From Faecalicatena sp. (GTDB taxonomy: Bacteria > Bacillota > Clostridia > Lachnospirales > Lachnospiraceae): a stretch of 12,397 nt of DNA. Below, one piece after another: positions 1-6,799 of this stretch. Every line of letters begins with the position of its first letter. Within the stretch, counting starts at the first letter, position 1. Position numbers and translations under genes: made by a program. The DNA lies in NCBI GenBank assembly GCA_009774255.1, contig VSNK01000175.1:1-12397 (forward strand), read 5' to 3'. The notes below the pieces were generated by a model. It did no database searches. It saw only the letters and a list, made by a program, of their open reading frames with translations, and was not told the origin of the DNA.

Positions 1-21
1 CACTACGCGCATAAAGAAAAT

Positions 22-68
22 GGCTGCAGCCGCAGCCGCGCTTCGGCGCGATTGTGCGTCAGGACGCA
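22..68. repeat. Three tandem GC-rich hairpins
   Basis: Three perfect short stem-loops lie back to back. Arms GGCTGC (22-27) and GCAGCC (32-37) enclose a 4-nt loop. CGCGC (37-41) and GCGCG (46-50) enclose a TTCG tetraloop. TGCGT (55-59) and ACGCA (64-68) enclose CAGG. No T-run follows on the + strand; on the - strand the first hairpin is followed by ATTTTCTTT, so it could act as a terminator for leftward transcription. The cluster looks like a palindromic intergenic repeat or the 3' end of an element or transcript starting outside the window. Its function is unknown. Confidence 0.5.
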
Positions 69-105
69 TATGGAAAAAAGTCCCCTAAAGCCGCTCATGT
101 ATTGT

Positions 106-155
106 AAATATGCACAAAAAAACATCCGCCAGAGCAGAAAAACAAGTGCATATTT
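106..155. repeat. 10-bp inverted repeat upstream of the regulator gene
   Basis: AAATATGCAC (106-115) is the exact reverse complement of GTGCATATTT (146-155), with a 30-bp spacer. The pair lies about 75-120 bp upstream of the -10 box of the Crp/Fnr-type gene. It could be two half-sites for a regulator or a stem-loop in a longer transcript. It does not match the classical FNR (TTGAT-N4-ATCAA) or CRP (TGTGA-N6-TCACA) palindromes. Confidence 0.35.
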
Positions 156-205
156 GTCGGATTTGCTATTTTTTGGGAATATGGCAAAATCAGGTCATTC
201 GTCCT

Positions 206-234
206 TTTTATTTCTTCACGTTATTCGGTATAAT
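206..234 (+). promoter_or_regulatory. Probable sigma-A promoter for the Crp/Fnr-type gene
   Basis: A consensus -10 hexamer TATAAT occurs at 229-234. The region 17 bp upstream (206-211, TTTTAT) is a poor -35 match, so the promoter may need an activator. Transcription would start near 241, giving a leader of only about 14 nt before the ATG at 255. Confidence 0.55.
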
Positions 235-254
235 GGAACCAAGAGGTGAGGCCC

Positions 255-962
255 ATGGAGGTATTTAAAGAACTTCCGCTGAAAAAACAGACGTACATGG
301 AGATGCTGTTTCAAAACTGTACGGAGGAGGTCAAGTATTATATGAGGGTAATGGAGGTGGGTGAGAATGAGGCGCTGATCAAGGCGGGGGAAAGATGCAG
401 TAATATCTATATCATTCTGTCAGGAAAGGTCACCGGAATCGAATGGCCCATGAATGAAAGACCTTATTACTTTAAGGATTACGGCCCAGGAGATTTTTTC
501 GGTGAGATCGAATATTTTGCGGATCTTAGCAATTATCGGATCGGGGTGATTACGGCCACCAGATGCCGGGTTCTTGTTATCCCGGTGGCACCCTATATGG
601 AGTGGCTGCGCAGTGATGTGGATGCATTGTATCTTCGGACAAAGGAGAACATGCGCAGGCTTATTTCCCAGACGGCCGATGCCCGGAAGTATCTGTTTAT
701 CGAGGGCAGGGAACGGCTGATGCTGCATCTGATCCGGAAGTACGAACAGAAGCAGCCGCTGAAAAAGGAACTGGAGCTCAAAGAGAGCAGGGATCAGCTT
801 TCGGAGGAGATTGGCTTTTCTGTAAAGACTCTGAACCGCAATATCAAAAAGCTCAGTGAGGTCGGCCTGATCGATATGCGGAAGGGAAAGATCGTCATTT
901 TAGAGGAGGGCTATCAGCAGATGAAGCGGCACATCGGACAGTATATTTATGGTGAGATCTGA
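255..962 (+). CDS. Crp/Fnr-family transcriptional regulator
   Basis: A 235-residue DNA-binding regulator. The N-terminal cyclic-nucleotide-binding-type beta-roll has the usual glycine landmarks: GERCSNIYIILSGKV around residues 45-59 and PGDFFGEIE at 78-86. A long connecting helix (about 105-140) leads to a C-terminal winged helix-turn-helix (about 178-210), in which SRDQLSEEIGFSVKTLNRNI is the HTH segment. ATG 255 is chosen over the in-frame GTG at 246 because AGAGGTGAG just upstream is a good ribosome binding site for 255. There is no FNR-type N-terminal cysteine cluster, so an [4Fe-4S] oxygen sensor of the E. coli type is unlikely, and the cAMP-contacting Arg-Ser of CRP is not obvious. The effector is unknown. 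The gene sits 105 bp upstream of xdhA on the same strand and has no clear terminator, so it is the best candidate for controlling xdhABC and may be co-transcribed with it. Family assignment is secure; target and ligand are inferred. Confidence 0.9.
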   Translation: MEVFKELPLKKQTYMEMLFQNCTEEVKYYMRVMEVGENEALIKAGERCSNIYIILSGKVTGIEWPMNERPYYFKDYGPGDFFGEIEYFADLSNYRIGVITATRCRVLVIPVAPYMEWLRSDVDALYLRTKENMRRLISQTADARKYLFIEGRERLMLHLIRKYEQKQPLKKELELKESRDQLSEEIGFSVKTLNRNIKKLSEVGLIDMRKGKIVILEEGYQQMKRHIGQYIYGEI

Positions 963-1009
963 GAACACAGCAGGGGTGTTCCCTGAGAATTCGGAGATCC
1001 CCGAGATTC
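963..1009 (+). other. Two stem-loops between the regulator gene and xdhA
   Basis: GAACAC (963-968) pairs with GTGTTC (976-981) across 7 nt. GAATTCGG (987-994) pairs with CCGA+ATTC (1001-1009) with one bulged G. Neither is followed by a T-run, so they are not intrinsic terminators. The first could be a dyad operator (GAACAC-N7-GTGTTC) for the upstream Crp/Fnr-type protein, or both could be mRNA processing or stability hairpins. No convincing separate promoter for xdhA is visible in this gap. Confidence 0.4.
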
Positions 1010-1067
1010 AGAGAAGACCGGAAATGAATGGGAATGCTTCTGAAAAAAATTAAAGGAGGGAGAAACG

Positions 1068-3353
1068 ATGTATGTAGGAAAGAAAGTAACCCGGGTGGAT
1101 GCCTATGACAAGGTGATCGGGCGCACAAGGTACGCAGACGACCTTTGCGACAAGAGCGCGTATATTGCGAAGGTGCTCCATTCCACCATTGCCCATGGGA
1201 AAGTGGTATCCATCGACACCAGTGAAGCGGAAAAGATACCGGGAGTGGTGAAGGTGCTTACCTGTTTTGATATGAAGGAGAAGCACTATTTTCCCACGGC
1301 AGGGCACCCATGGTCTACAGACCCGAGCCATCAGGATGTGGCGGACCGTCTGGTCCTGACGGAGGAGGTACGCTTCTACGGGGACGACATCGCCGCAGTG
1401 GTGGCGGAGGATGAAGTGTCCGCCGCACAGGCAATCAGGAAGATTAAGGTAGAATATGAGGAGTATCCGTTTGTGCTGGACGTGCAGGAGGCCATGAAGG
1501 ACGGGGCACCGCAGCTTCATGAAAAGTATCCCAACAATATTTTGAAGCATACGACCATCCGCAAAGGAAACTATGAGGAAGCCATCAAAGAACCGGGGCT
1601 GACCAAAGTGGAAGGCTGGTATGAGACGCCCACGGTGCAGCACTGCCATATCGAGAATTTCATCTGCTATGCGGAGATGGAGGGAGAGCGTATCACTGTG
1701 GTTTCGTCTACCCAGATCCCGCATATTGTCCGGCGTGTCGTCGGCCAGGCGCTGGGGATCGGCTGGGGGCAGGTGAGGATCATCAAGCCTTATATCGGCG
1801 GCGGCTTCGGCAACAAGCAGGATATCCTCTATGAGCCGCTCTGCGCATGGCTCTGTATGCAGGTGGGAGGACATCTGGTGAAACTGGATGTCCCGCGGGA
1901 GGATACTTTTGTATCCAACAGGGTGCGCCACTCCATCCGCAGCCATATCATTTCCTGGGTACGGCCGGACGGCACCTTTGCGGCCCGGAAGCTGGAAGCA
2001 TTTTCCGACCAGGGAGCATACGCTTCCCACGGACACAGTATCGTGGCAAAAGGGGCCGGAGCGTTTCCACAGCTGTATCCCTGTGACAATGTAGAGGTTG
2101 ACGCATATACGGTATTTACGAATAAATCCGTGGCAGGCGCCATGCGCGGTTACGGGATTCCGCAGGCTATGTGGGCGGTGGAATGCCATACCGAGGATGT
2201 GGCGGCAAAAATGGGCATGGATTCGCTGGAATTTCGGCGTAAGAATCTGATGCCGGTAGGGTATATGGATCCATTTTCCAAAAATGAATTGTATTCCGAT
2301 ACCTTTAACCAGTGCCTTGACAAAGCCATGGAGGCCATTGATTACGAGCGGAAGTACAAGGAATATCAGAACCAGACCGGAGACATCCGGCGGGGAATCG
2401 GCATGGCCGTATTCTGGTATAATACGGCAGTATGGCCCATTTCACTGGAAACCTCATCCTGCCGGATGGTGCTCAACCAGGACGGCTCCCTGCAGGTGCA
2501 GCTTGGAGAGACGGAGATCGGCCAGGGGGCCGACACGGCGTATACGCAAATGACGGCGGATGTGCTGGGAGTGCCGCTTCAGAGCGTGCATGTAGTATCC
2601 TGTCAGGATACGGACGTGACGCCCTTCGGAACCGGGGCATATGCGTCCAGACAGACCTATACGGCGGGCTTCGCCATCCGTCAGACCGCTCTTCTTCTGC
2701 GGGAGAGGATTTTGAAATATGCTCACGAGCTGACCCGGATGCCTCCTTACAACCTGGACATTGTGGATGGGAAAATCGTCCGCACGACAGACGGAAGAGA
2801 ACTGATGACATTAGGGGAGCTGGCCACCGAAGCATTGTACAGTCTGACAAACAGCCAGCATCTGTCGGCGGAAAGTACATCCCAGATCAAGTCCAACGCA
2901 TATTCTTTCGGATGTACGATGGCGGAAGTGGAGGTAGACATTCCTATGTGCAAGGTGAAGCTTCTGGATATCGTCAATGTGCATGACGCAGGAAAACTGA
3001 TCAACCCGGCGCTGGCAGAGGCCCAGGTACACGGCGGCATGAGCATGGGAATCGGCTTCGGGCTGTCAGAGAGGCTGATGTTTGACCCGAAGACCGGGCG
3101 GGCGCTGAACAATAACCTGCTGGATTATAAGATTTCCACCTTTATGGACCATCCGCGGCTGAAAGCGCTGTTCGTGGAGAATCCCGAGCCTACCAGCGCG
3201 TTTGGCACGAAGGCATTGGGCGAGCCGCCTACCTGCTCCGTAGCGCCTGCGATCCGCAATGCGGTGTATCAGGCAACCGGAGTCGGAGTCAATGAGGCGC
3301 CTGTGAACCCGCACAACCTGTTCCGCAGATTTTCGGAGGAAGGTATTTTTTAG
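1068..3353 (+). CDS. xdhA: Xanthine dehydrogenase-type molybdenum hydroxylase, molybdopterin-binding subunit
   Basis: The 761-residue catalytic subunit of a cytoplasmic molybdenum hydroxylase; E. coli XdhA is about the same length. In this family it carries Mo-pterin cytosine dinucleotide and hydroxylates purines such as hypoxanthine and xanthine, passing electrons to the XdhC iron-sulfur centres and then to the XdhB FAD. The N-terminal a/b hammerhead domain begins with GKKVTRVDAYDKVIGRTRYADD. The Mo-binding core contains GGGFGNKQD (244-252), AMRGYGIPQ with Arg360 (equivalent to bovine XDH Arg880), a GQGADT loop, and near the C-terminus GTKALGEPP with Glu719, the catalytic base (bovine Glu1261). 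Gln251 sits where bovine XDH has Glu802, as in E. coli-type XdhA as far as I recall. The start is fixed by AGGAGG at 1054-1059. First gene of xdhABC. Exact substrate and direction (oxidation of xanthine, or reduction of uric acid in an anaerobe) cannot be read from sequence. Confidence 0.93.
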   Translation: MYVGKKVTRVDAYDKVIGRTRYADDLCDKSAYIAKVLHSTIAHGKVVSIDTSEAEKIPGVVKVLTCFDMKEKHYFPTAGHPWSTDPSHQDVADRLVLTEEVRFYGDDIAAVVAEDEVSAAQAIRKIKVEYEEYPFVLDVQEAMKDGAPQLHEKYPNNILKHTTIRKGNYEEAIKEPGLTKVEGWYETPTVQHCHIENFICYAEMEGERITVVSSTQIPHIVRRVVGQALGIGWGQVRIIKPYIGGGFGNKQDILYEPLCAWLCMQVGGHLVKLDVPREDTFVSNRVRHSIRSHIISWVRPDGTFAARKLEAFSDQGAYASHGHSIVAKGAGAFPQLYPCDNVEVDAYTVFTNKSVAGAMRGYGIPQAMWAVECHTEDVAAKMGMDSLEFRRKNLMPVGYMDPFSKNELYSDTFNQCLDKAMEAIDYERKYKEYQNQTGDIRRGIGMAVFWYNTAVWPISLETSSCRMVLNQDGSLQVQLGETEIGQGADTAYTQMTADVLGVPLQSVHVVSCQDTDVTPFGTGAYASRQTYTAGFAIRQTALLLRERILKYAHELTRMPPYNLDIVDGKIVRTTDGRELMTLGELATEALYSLTNSQHLSAESTSQIKSNAYSFGCTMAEVEVDIPMCKVKLLDIVNVHDAGKLINPALAEAQVHGGMSMGIGFGLSERLMFDPKTGRALNNNLLDYKISTFMDHPRLKALFVENPEPTSAFGTKALGEPPTCSVAPAIRNAVYQATGVGVNEAPVNPHNLFRRFSEEGIF

Positions 3354-3374
3354 AGAGAAGGGAGGCAAAACATT

Positions 3375-4262
3375 ATGTATGATATAAAGGCACTTTACGA
3401 GGCGGAAAGTGTGGAGCATGCGGTCCGTCTTCTCATGGAACATCCGAAGGCTCAGATCATTGCGGGCGGAAGTGATGTCCTGGTGCAGATGCGGGAAGGA
3501 AAGCGCGCAGGTAAGGAGCTGGTCAGCATCTACGGGCTGGATGAGATGCGCGGCGTCAGTTATGAAGAGGACGGGGCCATCCGCATCGGCTCCCTCACCA
3601 GCTTTTCACATATCACCAGGGATCCGATCATCCAGAAGCATATCAACGTGCTGGGTGAAGCGGTGGATATGGTAGGAGGCCCCCAGATCCGCAATATCGG
3701 GACCATCGGGGGAAATACATGCAACGGCGTGACCTCCGCGGATTCGGCTTCTACGCTCCATGCGTGGGACGCGGTGGTGGAGATCACCGGACCGGACGGA
3801 GTGCGCAGGATCCCGATCCATGATTTTTACATAAAGGCGGGCGTGGTAGATCTGCGGCCGGGAGAGGTACAGACTGCGATCATCATTCCGAAGGAGTCCT
3901 ATGAGGGCTATCACGGGCACTATATCAAGTATGCCATGAGAAATGCTATGGATATCGCCACCACAGGCTGCTCGGTCAATGTAAAATTGTCCGGGGACAA
4001 GAAGTCCATCGAGGATGCGCGGATCGCCTACGGTGTCGCGGGGCCGGTGCCCATGCGGGCACCCACCGCGGAAAAGACGGTGAAGGGGAAGCCGGTGTCG
4101 GAGGAAACCGTCAAAGCCTTTGCGCAGGCGGTCCTTGAGGATATCAACCCGAGGGACAGCTGGAGGGCTTCCAAGGCATTCCGGCAGCATATCGCGGTGG
4201 TACTGGCAGAGCGGGCGCTGAAAGAGTCCATTCGTCTTGCAGGAGGTGAGGTCGATGAGTAA
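3375..4262 (+). CDS. xdhB: Xanthine dehydrogenase-type molybdenum hydroxylase, FAD-binding subunit
   Basis: The 295-residue FAD subunit (E. coli XdhB is of similar size). It has the vanillyl-alcohol-oxidase/CO-dehydrogenase-type flavoprotein fold. The two FAD pyrophosphate-binding signatures are visible: IAGGSDVL at 29-36 and IRNIGTIGGNTCNG from 105 on. The C-terminal third corresponds to the CO dehydrogenase flavoprotein C-terminal domain. In the complex it takes electrons from the [2Fe-2S] subunit and hands them to NAD+ or another acceptor. The start ATG is preceded by GGGAGG, 21 bp after the xdhA stop. Its last 8 bases overlap the start of xdhC, and the xdhC ribosome binding site lies inside its final codons, indicating tight translational coupling. 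Confidence 0.92.
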   Translation: MYDIKALYEAESVEHAVRLLMEHPKAQIIAGGSDVLVQMREGKRAGKELVSIYGLDEMRGVSYEEDGAIRIGSLTSFSHITRDPIIQKHINVLGEAVDMVGGPQIRNIGTIGGNTCNGVTSADSASTLHAWDAVVEITGPDGVRRIPIHDFYIKAGVVDLRPGEVQTAIIIPKESYEGYHGHYIKYAMRNAMDIATTGCSVNVKLSGDKKSIEDARIAYGVAGPVPMRAPTAEKTVKGKPVSEETVKAFAQAVLEDINPRDSWRASKAFRQHIAVVLAERALKESIRLAGGEVDE

Positions 4263-4764
4263 ACAACAGTATAAATTGGTTACCTGTACCATCAACGGGA
4301 AGCAGGTGGAAAAAATGGTGGATGTCCGCGCGTCCCTTACGGATATGCTCCGGGATGATTACCGGCTCACCAGTGTGAAAAAGGGCTGTGAGGTCGGCGA
4401 GTGCGGCGCGTGCAATGTGATCATTGACGGGGAGTGCTTTAACTCCTGTATCTATCTTGCGGTGTGGGCCGAGGGCAAGGAGATATTGACTCTGGAAGGT
4501 CTGGCCGGGCCCAATGGAGAGATCTCCGATATCCAGCAGGCGTTTATCGATGAAGCGGCGGTGCAGTGCGGATTCTGCAGTCCGGGATTTATCATGAGCG
4601 CGGTGGAGATCCTGGAGGCGAAGAGGGAATTTTCGGATGATGAGATCCGCAAGCTGATGTCCGGCCATCTCTGCAGATGTACGGGATATGAAAATATCTT
4701 CCGGGCGGTGAAGAAAACTATGCTCCGCAGGCTGGGAAAAGAGAAAGAGGCGGATGAGGTTTAG
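4255..4764 (+). CDS. xdhC: Xanthine dehydrogenase-type molybdenum hydroxylase, [2Fe-2S] subunit
   Basis: A 169-residue electron-transfer subunit with two [2Fe-2S] clusters. The N-terminal plant-ferredoxin-like domain has Cys45, Cys50, Cys53 and Cys65 (GCEVGECGAC...NSC). The C-terminal four-helix domain has Cys105, Cys108, Cys140 and Cys142 (CGFCSPGF...HLCRCTGY). All eight ligands are present. ATG 4255 is preferred to the upstream in-frame start at 4237 because AGGAGGTGAGG lies 5-14 nt before it and the protein then begins at the usual place for the family. The gene overlaps xdhB by 8 bp. It is named as in E. coli (iron-sulfur subunit); it is not the unrelated XdhC/CoxI maturation factor, and no such insertion or sulfuration factor is encoded in this window. 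Confidence 0.93.
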   Translation: MSKQQYKLVTCTINGKQVEKMVDVRASLTDMLRDDYRLTSVKKGCEVGECGACNVIIDGECFNSCIYLAVWAEGKEILTLEGLAGPNGEISDIQQAFIDEAAVQCGFCSPGFIMSAVEILEAKREFSDDEIRKLMSGHLCRCTGYENIFRAVKKTMLRRLGKEKEADEV

Positions 4765-4880
4765 AGCTACGGTTAGAATAGGATTGAATGCAGAAACAAA
4801 TGTGTAATATTTAGACAGCATGGTATACGCGATGAGAGAGTTTCTGTAAAAAAATAAAGAGCTGAATGTTGAGAATCGCA

Positions 4881-4927
4881 GGGAGAAGCGGTCACAGGCA
4901 GGCTGCTTCTCCCTTTTTGGCTTTTTT
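4881..4927 (+). terminator. Intrinsic terminator after xdhABC
   Basis: A perfect 9-bp stem GGGAGAAGC (4881-4889) / GCTTCTCCC (4905-4913) with a 15-nt loop is followed at once by TTTTT, GGC and TTTTTTT. This is a classic Rho-independent terminator on the + strand. It lies 117 bp after the xdhC stop and about 100 bp before the permease start, so it either ends the xdh transcript or attenuates read-through into the permease gene. A weaker upstream stem, 4789-4797 with 4840-4848 (CAGAAAC/GTTTCTG core), precedes it. Confidence 0.75.
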
Positions 4928-5025
4928 TCGGGAAAATTGCCGTTACTATGACCAAAACAGCTAAGAAATGACACTATACAAAAGTGTGAAAGAATGACCA
5001 TGAGGGTTTGAGAAAGGAAAAATCT

Positions 5026-6432
5026 ATGGAGAATAAAGAAGAAATTATCACCACCGTAAGTGAAGAAAATATTTATAAATTAAATGGAAGGGTGCCGCTG
5101 GGTAAGGCGATTCCTTTCGGACTCCAGCATGTGCTTGCCATGTTCGTATCCAATCTGGCGCCGGTGCTAATCGTGTGCGGCGCGGCTGTTGTGCGGGGAA
5201 CAGGCGAATCTCTGACGGCAGTAGAGATCACAAGGCTTTTGCAGTGCGCTATGTTTGTGGCCGGAATCGGAACCTGCCTGCAGCTTTACCCAGTCTGGAA
5301 GATCGGATCGAAACTTCCCATCGTTATGGGGGTCAGCTTTACATTCCTGGGCAGCCTTTTGATGATCTGTACCAATCCGAATCTCGGATATGAAGGTATG
5401 GTGGGCGCGGTGATCCTGGGCGGAATCTTTGAGGGGCTGGTCGGCTTAAGCGCAAAATACTGGAAGCGGTATCTGACGCCTGTGGTGTCGGCCTGTGTGG
5501 TGATTGCCATCGGACTTTCGCTTCTGCCGGTGGGAATGAATTCCTGGGGCGGCGGAAGCGGCGTAGAGACCTTTGGCTCCTGGTATCATCTGTTTGTGGG
5601 AGCATTTACCCTGGTTGTGTGCCTTGTATCCCGGTACTTGCTGAAGGGTGTGTATAAAAATCTGAATATCCTGGTAGGTCTGATCCTGGGATATATCCTT
5701 TCAGGGATCTTTACCATCGCCGGGATCGCGCCTATGATCGATTTTTCGGGGATCACCAAGACGATCGGCGAGGTGGGCTTTATCAGCATTCCCCGGCTGG
5801 TGTTCTTTACCAGCCACAAACCGGTATTTGATATCGGCGCGTTCTTTACGATCGCGATTGTATTTATGGTGTCTGCCGCAGAGACTACAGGTGCGACGAC
5901 GGCTGTCTGCACCGGGACGCTGGGACGTGACATCAAGATTGAGGAGCTGCAGGGCTCTCTGGCCGTGGATGGATTTTCCAGTACCATCTCCGGGTGCTTC
6001 GGCTGCCTGCCTCTGACCTCATTCAGCCAGAACGTGGGGCTGGTGACCATGACAGGAGTTATTAACCGCTTTACGATCCTGATGGGCGCTTTGATCCTGA
6101 TATTGGCATCTCTGTTCCCGCCGCTGGGCGCGTTCTTCAATTCGCTGCCCCAGTCCGTTCTGGGCGGCTGTACGGTGATGATGTTCGGTTCCATCATGTA
6201 CGAAGGAATGAAGATGCTCAAGGAATGCGAGTTCAATGACCGGACCATGATCCTGGTATCTCTGGCATTCTGTATCGGCGTAGGGCTGACGCAGACGGAC
6301 GGCAACTTTTTCGCGGCATTTCCCCAGGCGGTGGGAGATATCTTCAACGGAAACGCAGTGGCAGGCGTATTTGTCGTATCACTGTTGCTGAGTTTCATAC
6401 TGCCGAAGGAGAAAAAAGAAACAGAGAATTAG
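5026..6432 (+). CDS. NCS2-family nucleobase permease (xanthine/uric acid or uracil type)
   Basis: A 468-residue polytopic membrane protein of the nucleobase:cation symporter-2 (nucleobase-ascorbate transporter) family, which moves xanthine, uric acid or uracil inward with protons or Na+. Hydrophobic segments occur throughout, consistent with the 14-helix fold. Family landmarks are the QH pair at residues 34-35 in TM1 (LQHVLAMF), Glu286 in AAETTGATT of TM8, and the signature QN-x-G-x4-T starting at Gln335 (QNVGLVTMTG) in TM10. ATG 5026 is chosen over the in-frame TTG at 5008 because AAAGGAAA lies 7-8 nt upstream. Position right after xdhABC favours a purine base (xanthine, hypoxanthine or urate) as substrate; the pyrimidine genes downstream leave uracil possible. 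No guanine/xanthine riboswitch core is recognisable upstream. Confidence 0.9.
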   Translation: MENKEEIITTVSEENIYKLNGRVPLGKAIPFGLQHVLAMFVSNLAPVLIVCGAAVVRGTGESLTAVEITRLLQCAMFVAGIGTCLQLYPVWKIGSKLPIVMGVSFTFLGSLLMICTNPNLGYEGMVGAVILGGIFEGLVGLSAKYWKRYLTPVVSACVVIAIGLSLLPVGMNSWGGGSGVETFGSWYHLFVGAFTLVVCLVSRYLLKGVYKNLNILVGLILGYILSGIFTIAGIAPMIDFSGITKTIGEVGFISIPRLVFFTSHKPVFDIGAFFTIAIVFMVSAAETTGATTAVCTGTLGRDIKIEELQGSLAVDGFSSTISGCFGCLPLTSFSQNVGLVTMTGVINRFTILMGALILILASLFPPLGAFFNSLPQSVLGGCTVMMFGSIMYEGMKMLKECEFNDRTMILVSLAFCIGVGLTQTDGNFFAAFPQAVGDIFNGNAVAGVFVVSLLLSFILPKEKKETEN

Positions 6433-6444
6433 TATTGAAAACTC

Positions 6445-6473
6445 TTTCTCAAAAGGAAGATTACTGGTACAAT
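6445..6473 (+). promoter_or_regulatory. Possible extended -10 promoter upstream of the inverted-repeat element
   Basis: TGGTACAAT at 6465-6473 fits an extended -10 (TGn followed by TACAAT). The -35 position at 6445-6450 (TTTCTC) is poor. Transcription would start near 6480, just before the inverted-repeat element, and could make an RNA running through it towards the uridine phosphorylase gene. This is a weak call. Confidence 0.3.
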
Positions 6474-6493
6474 ACTCTTATCAGAACTATCAG

Positions 6494-6754
6494 TAAGGAG
6501 TTGTAGAAAAATAAGTGATACAGGTTGCGCAGGATATTTCTTCGGATGTGCAGGTCAAAAAACGCAGTTCTACACTCCGTTTCGGTCCTTGCTGAACAAG
6601 CGTCACTGGCGCTTAGCAACGTAGTGGGCCTTGCCCTAAGGGGTACCATGCGTAGCATGGTGGATTCCTTACGGCTACGTCGAGGCTTTTTGATCTGTGC
6701 AGCCGGAGAAATAGACAAGTCAAGATGTGTCAGTTATTTTTCTACAACTCCTAA
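6494..6754 (+). mobile_element. MITE-like structured element with 19-bp terminal inverted repeats, flanked by TAA
   Basis: AGGAGTTGTAGAAAAATAA (6496-6514) is the exact reverse complement of 6734-6752. TAA occurs at both edges (6494-6496 and 6752-6754), compatible with a 3-bp target duplication that shares the terminal A/T. The pairing continues inward. Positions 6516-6522 pair with 6726-6732, and 6535-6561 pair with 6687-6713, with only one mismatch if G-U pairs are allowed. Two internal hairpins follow: 6589-6619 (TTGCT...AGCAA with inner AAGCG/CGCTT) and 6633-6675 (containing ACCATGC-GTA-GCATGGT). No transposase or plausible protein is encoded. It fills most of the 367-bp gap between permease and uridine phosphorylase genes. 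It is either a non-autonomous insertion element or an intergenic repeat specifying a structured RNA. Confidence 0.6.
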
Positions 6755-6799
6755 CATCAGAAATGCCGGAAGGCTGTGAAAAGAAAGGGAGCGTGTTGT

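Noticed and set aside
1..249. Open frame running from the window edge to 249 on the + strand
   Set aside because: It is open by chance across hairpins, an inverted repeat and the TATAAT promoter of the next gene; its composition is not protein-like, it has no ribosome binding site, and it matches no family I recognise. A truncated upstream protein cannot be fully excluded.
4765..4880. Known guanine/xanthine-type purine riboswitch
   Set aside because: The conserved junction and loop sequences of the purine aptamer are absent; only a closing stem of similar span is seen.
4144..5001. Long - strand frame opposite xdhB/xdhC
   Set aside because: It is antisense to two strongly supported genes and crosses the terminator. 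The other long - strand frames (1050-2189, 5586-6398, 6734-7597, 9676-10602) are likewise shadows of real genes.
6525..6779. 84-codon + strand frame across the inverted-repeat element
   Set aside because: It reads through the terminal repeat and both internal hairpins, has no ribosome binding site, and its residues follow from the palindromic DNA. The - strand frame 6461-6718 fails for the same reasons.
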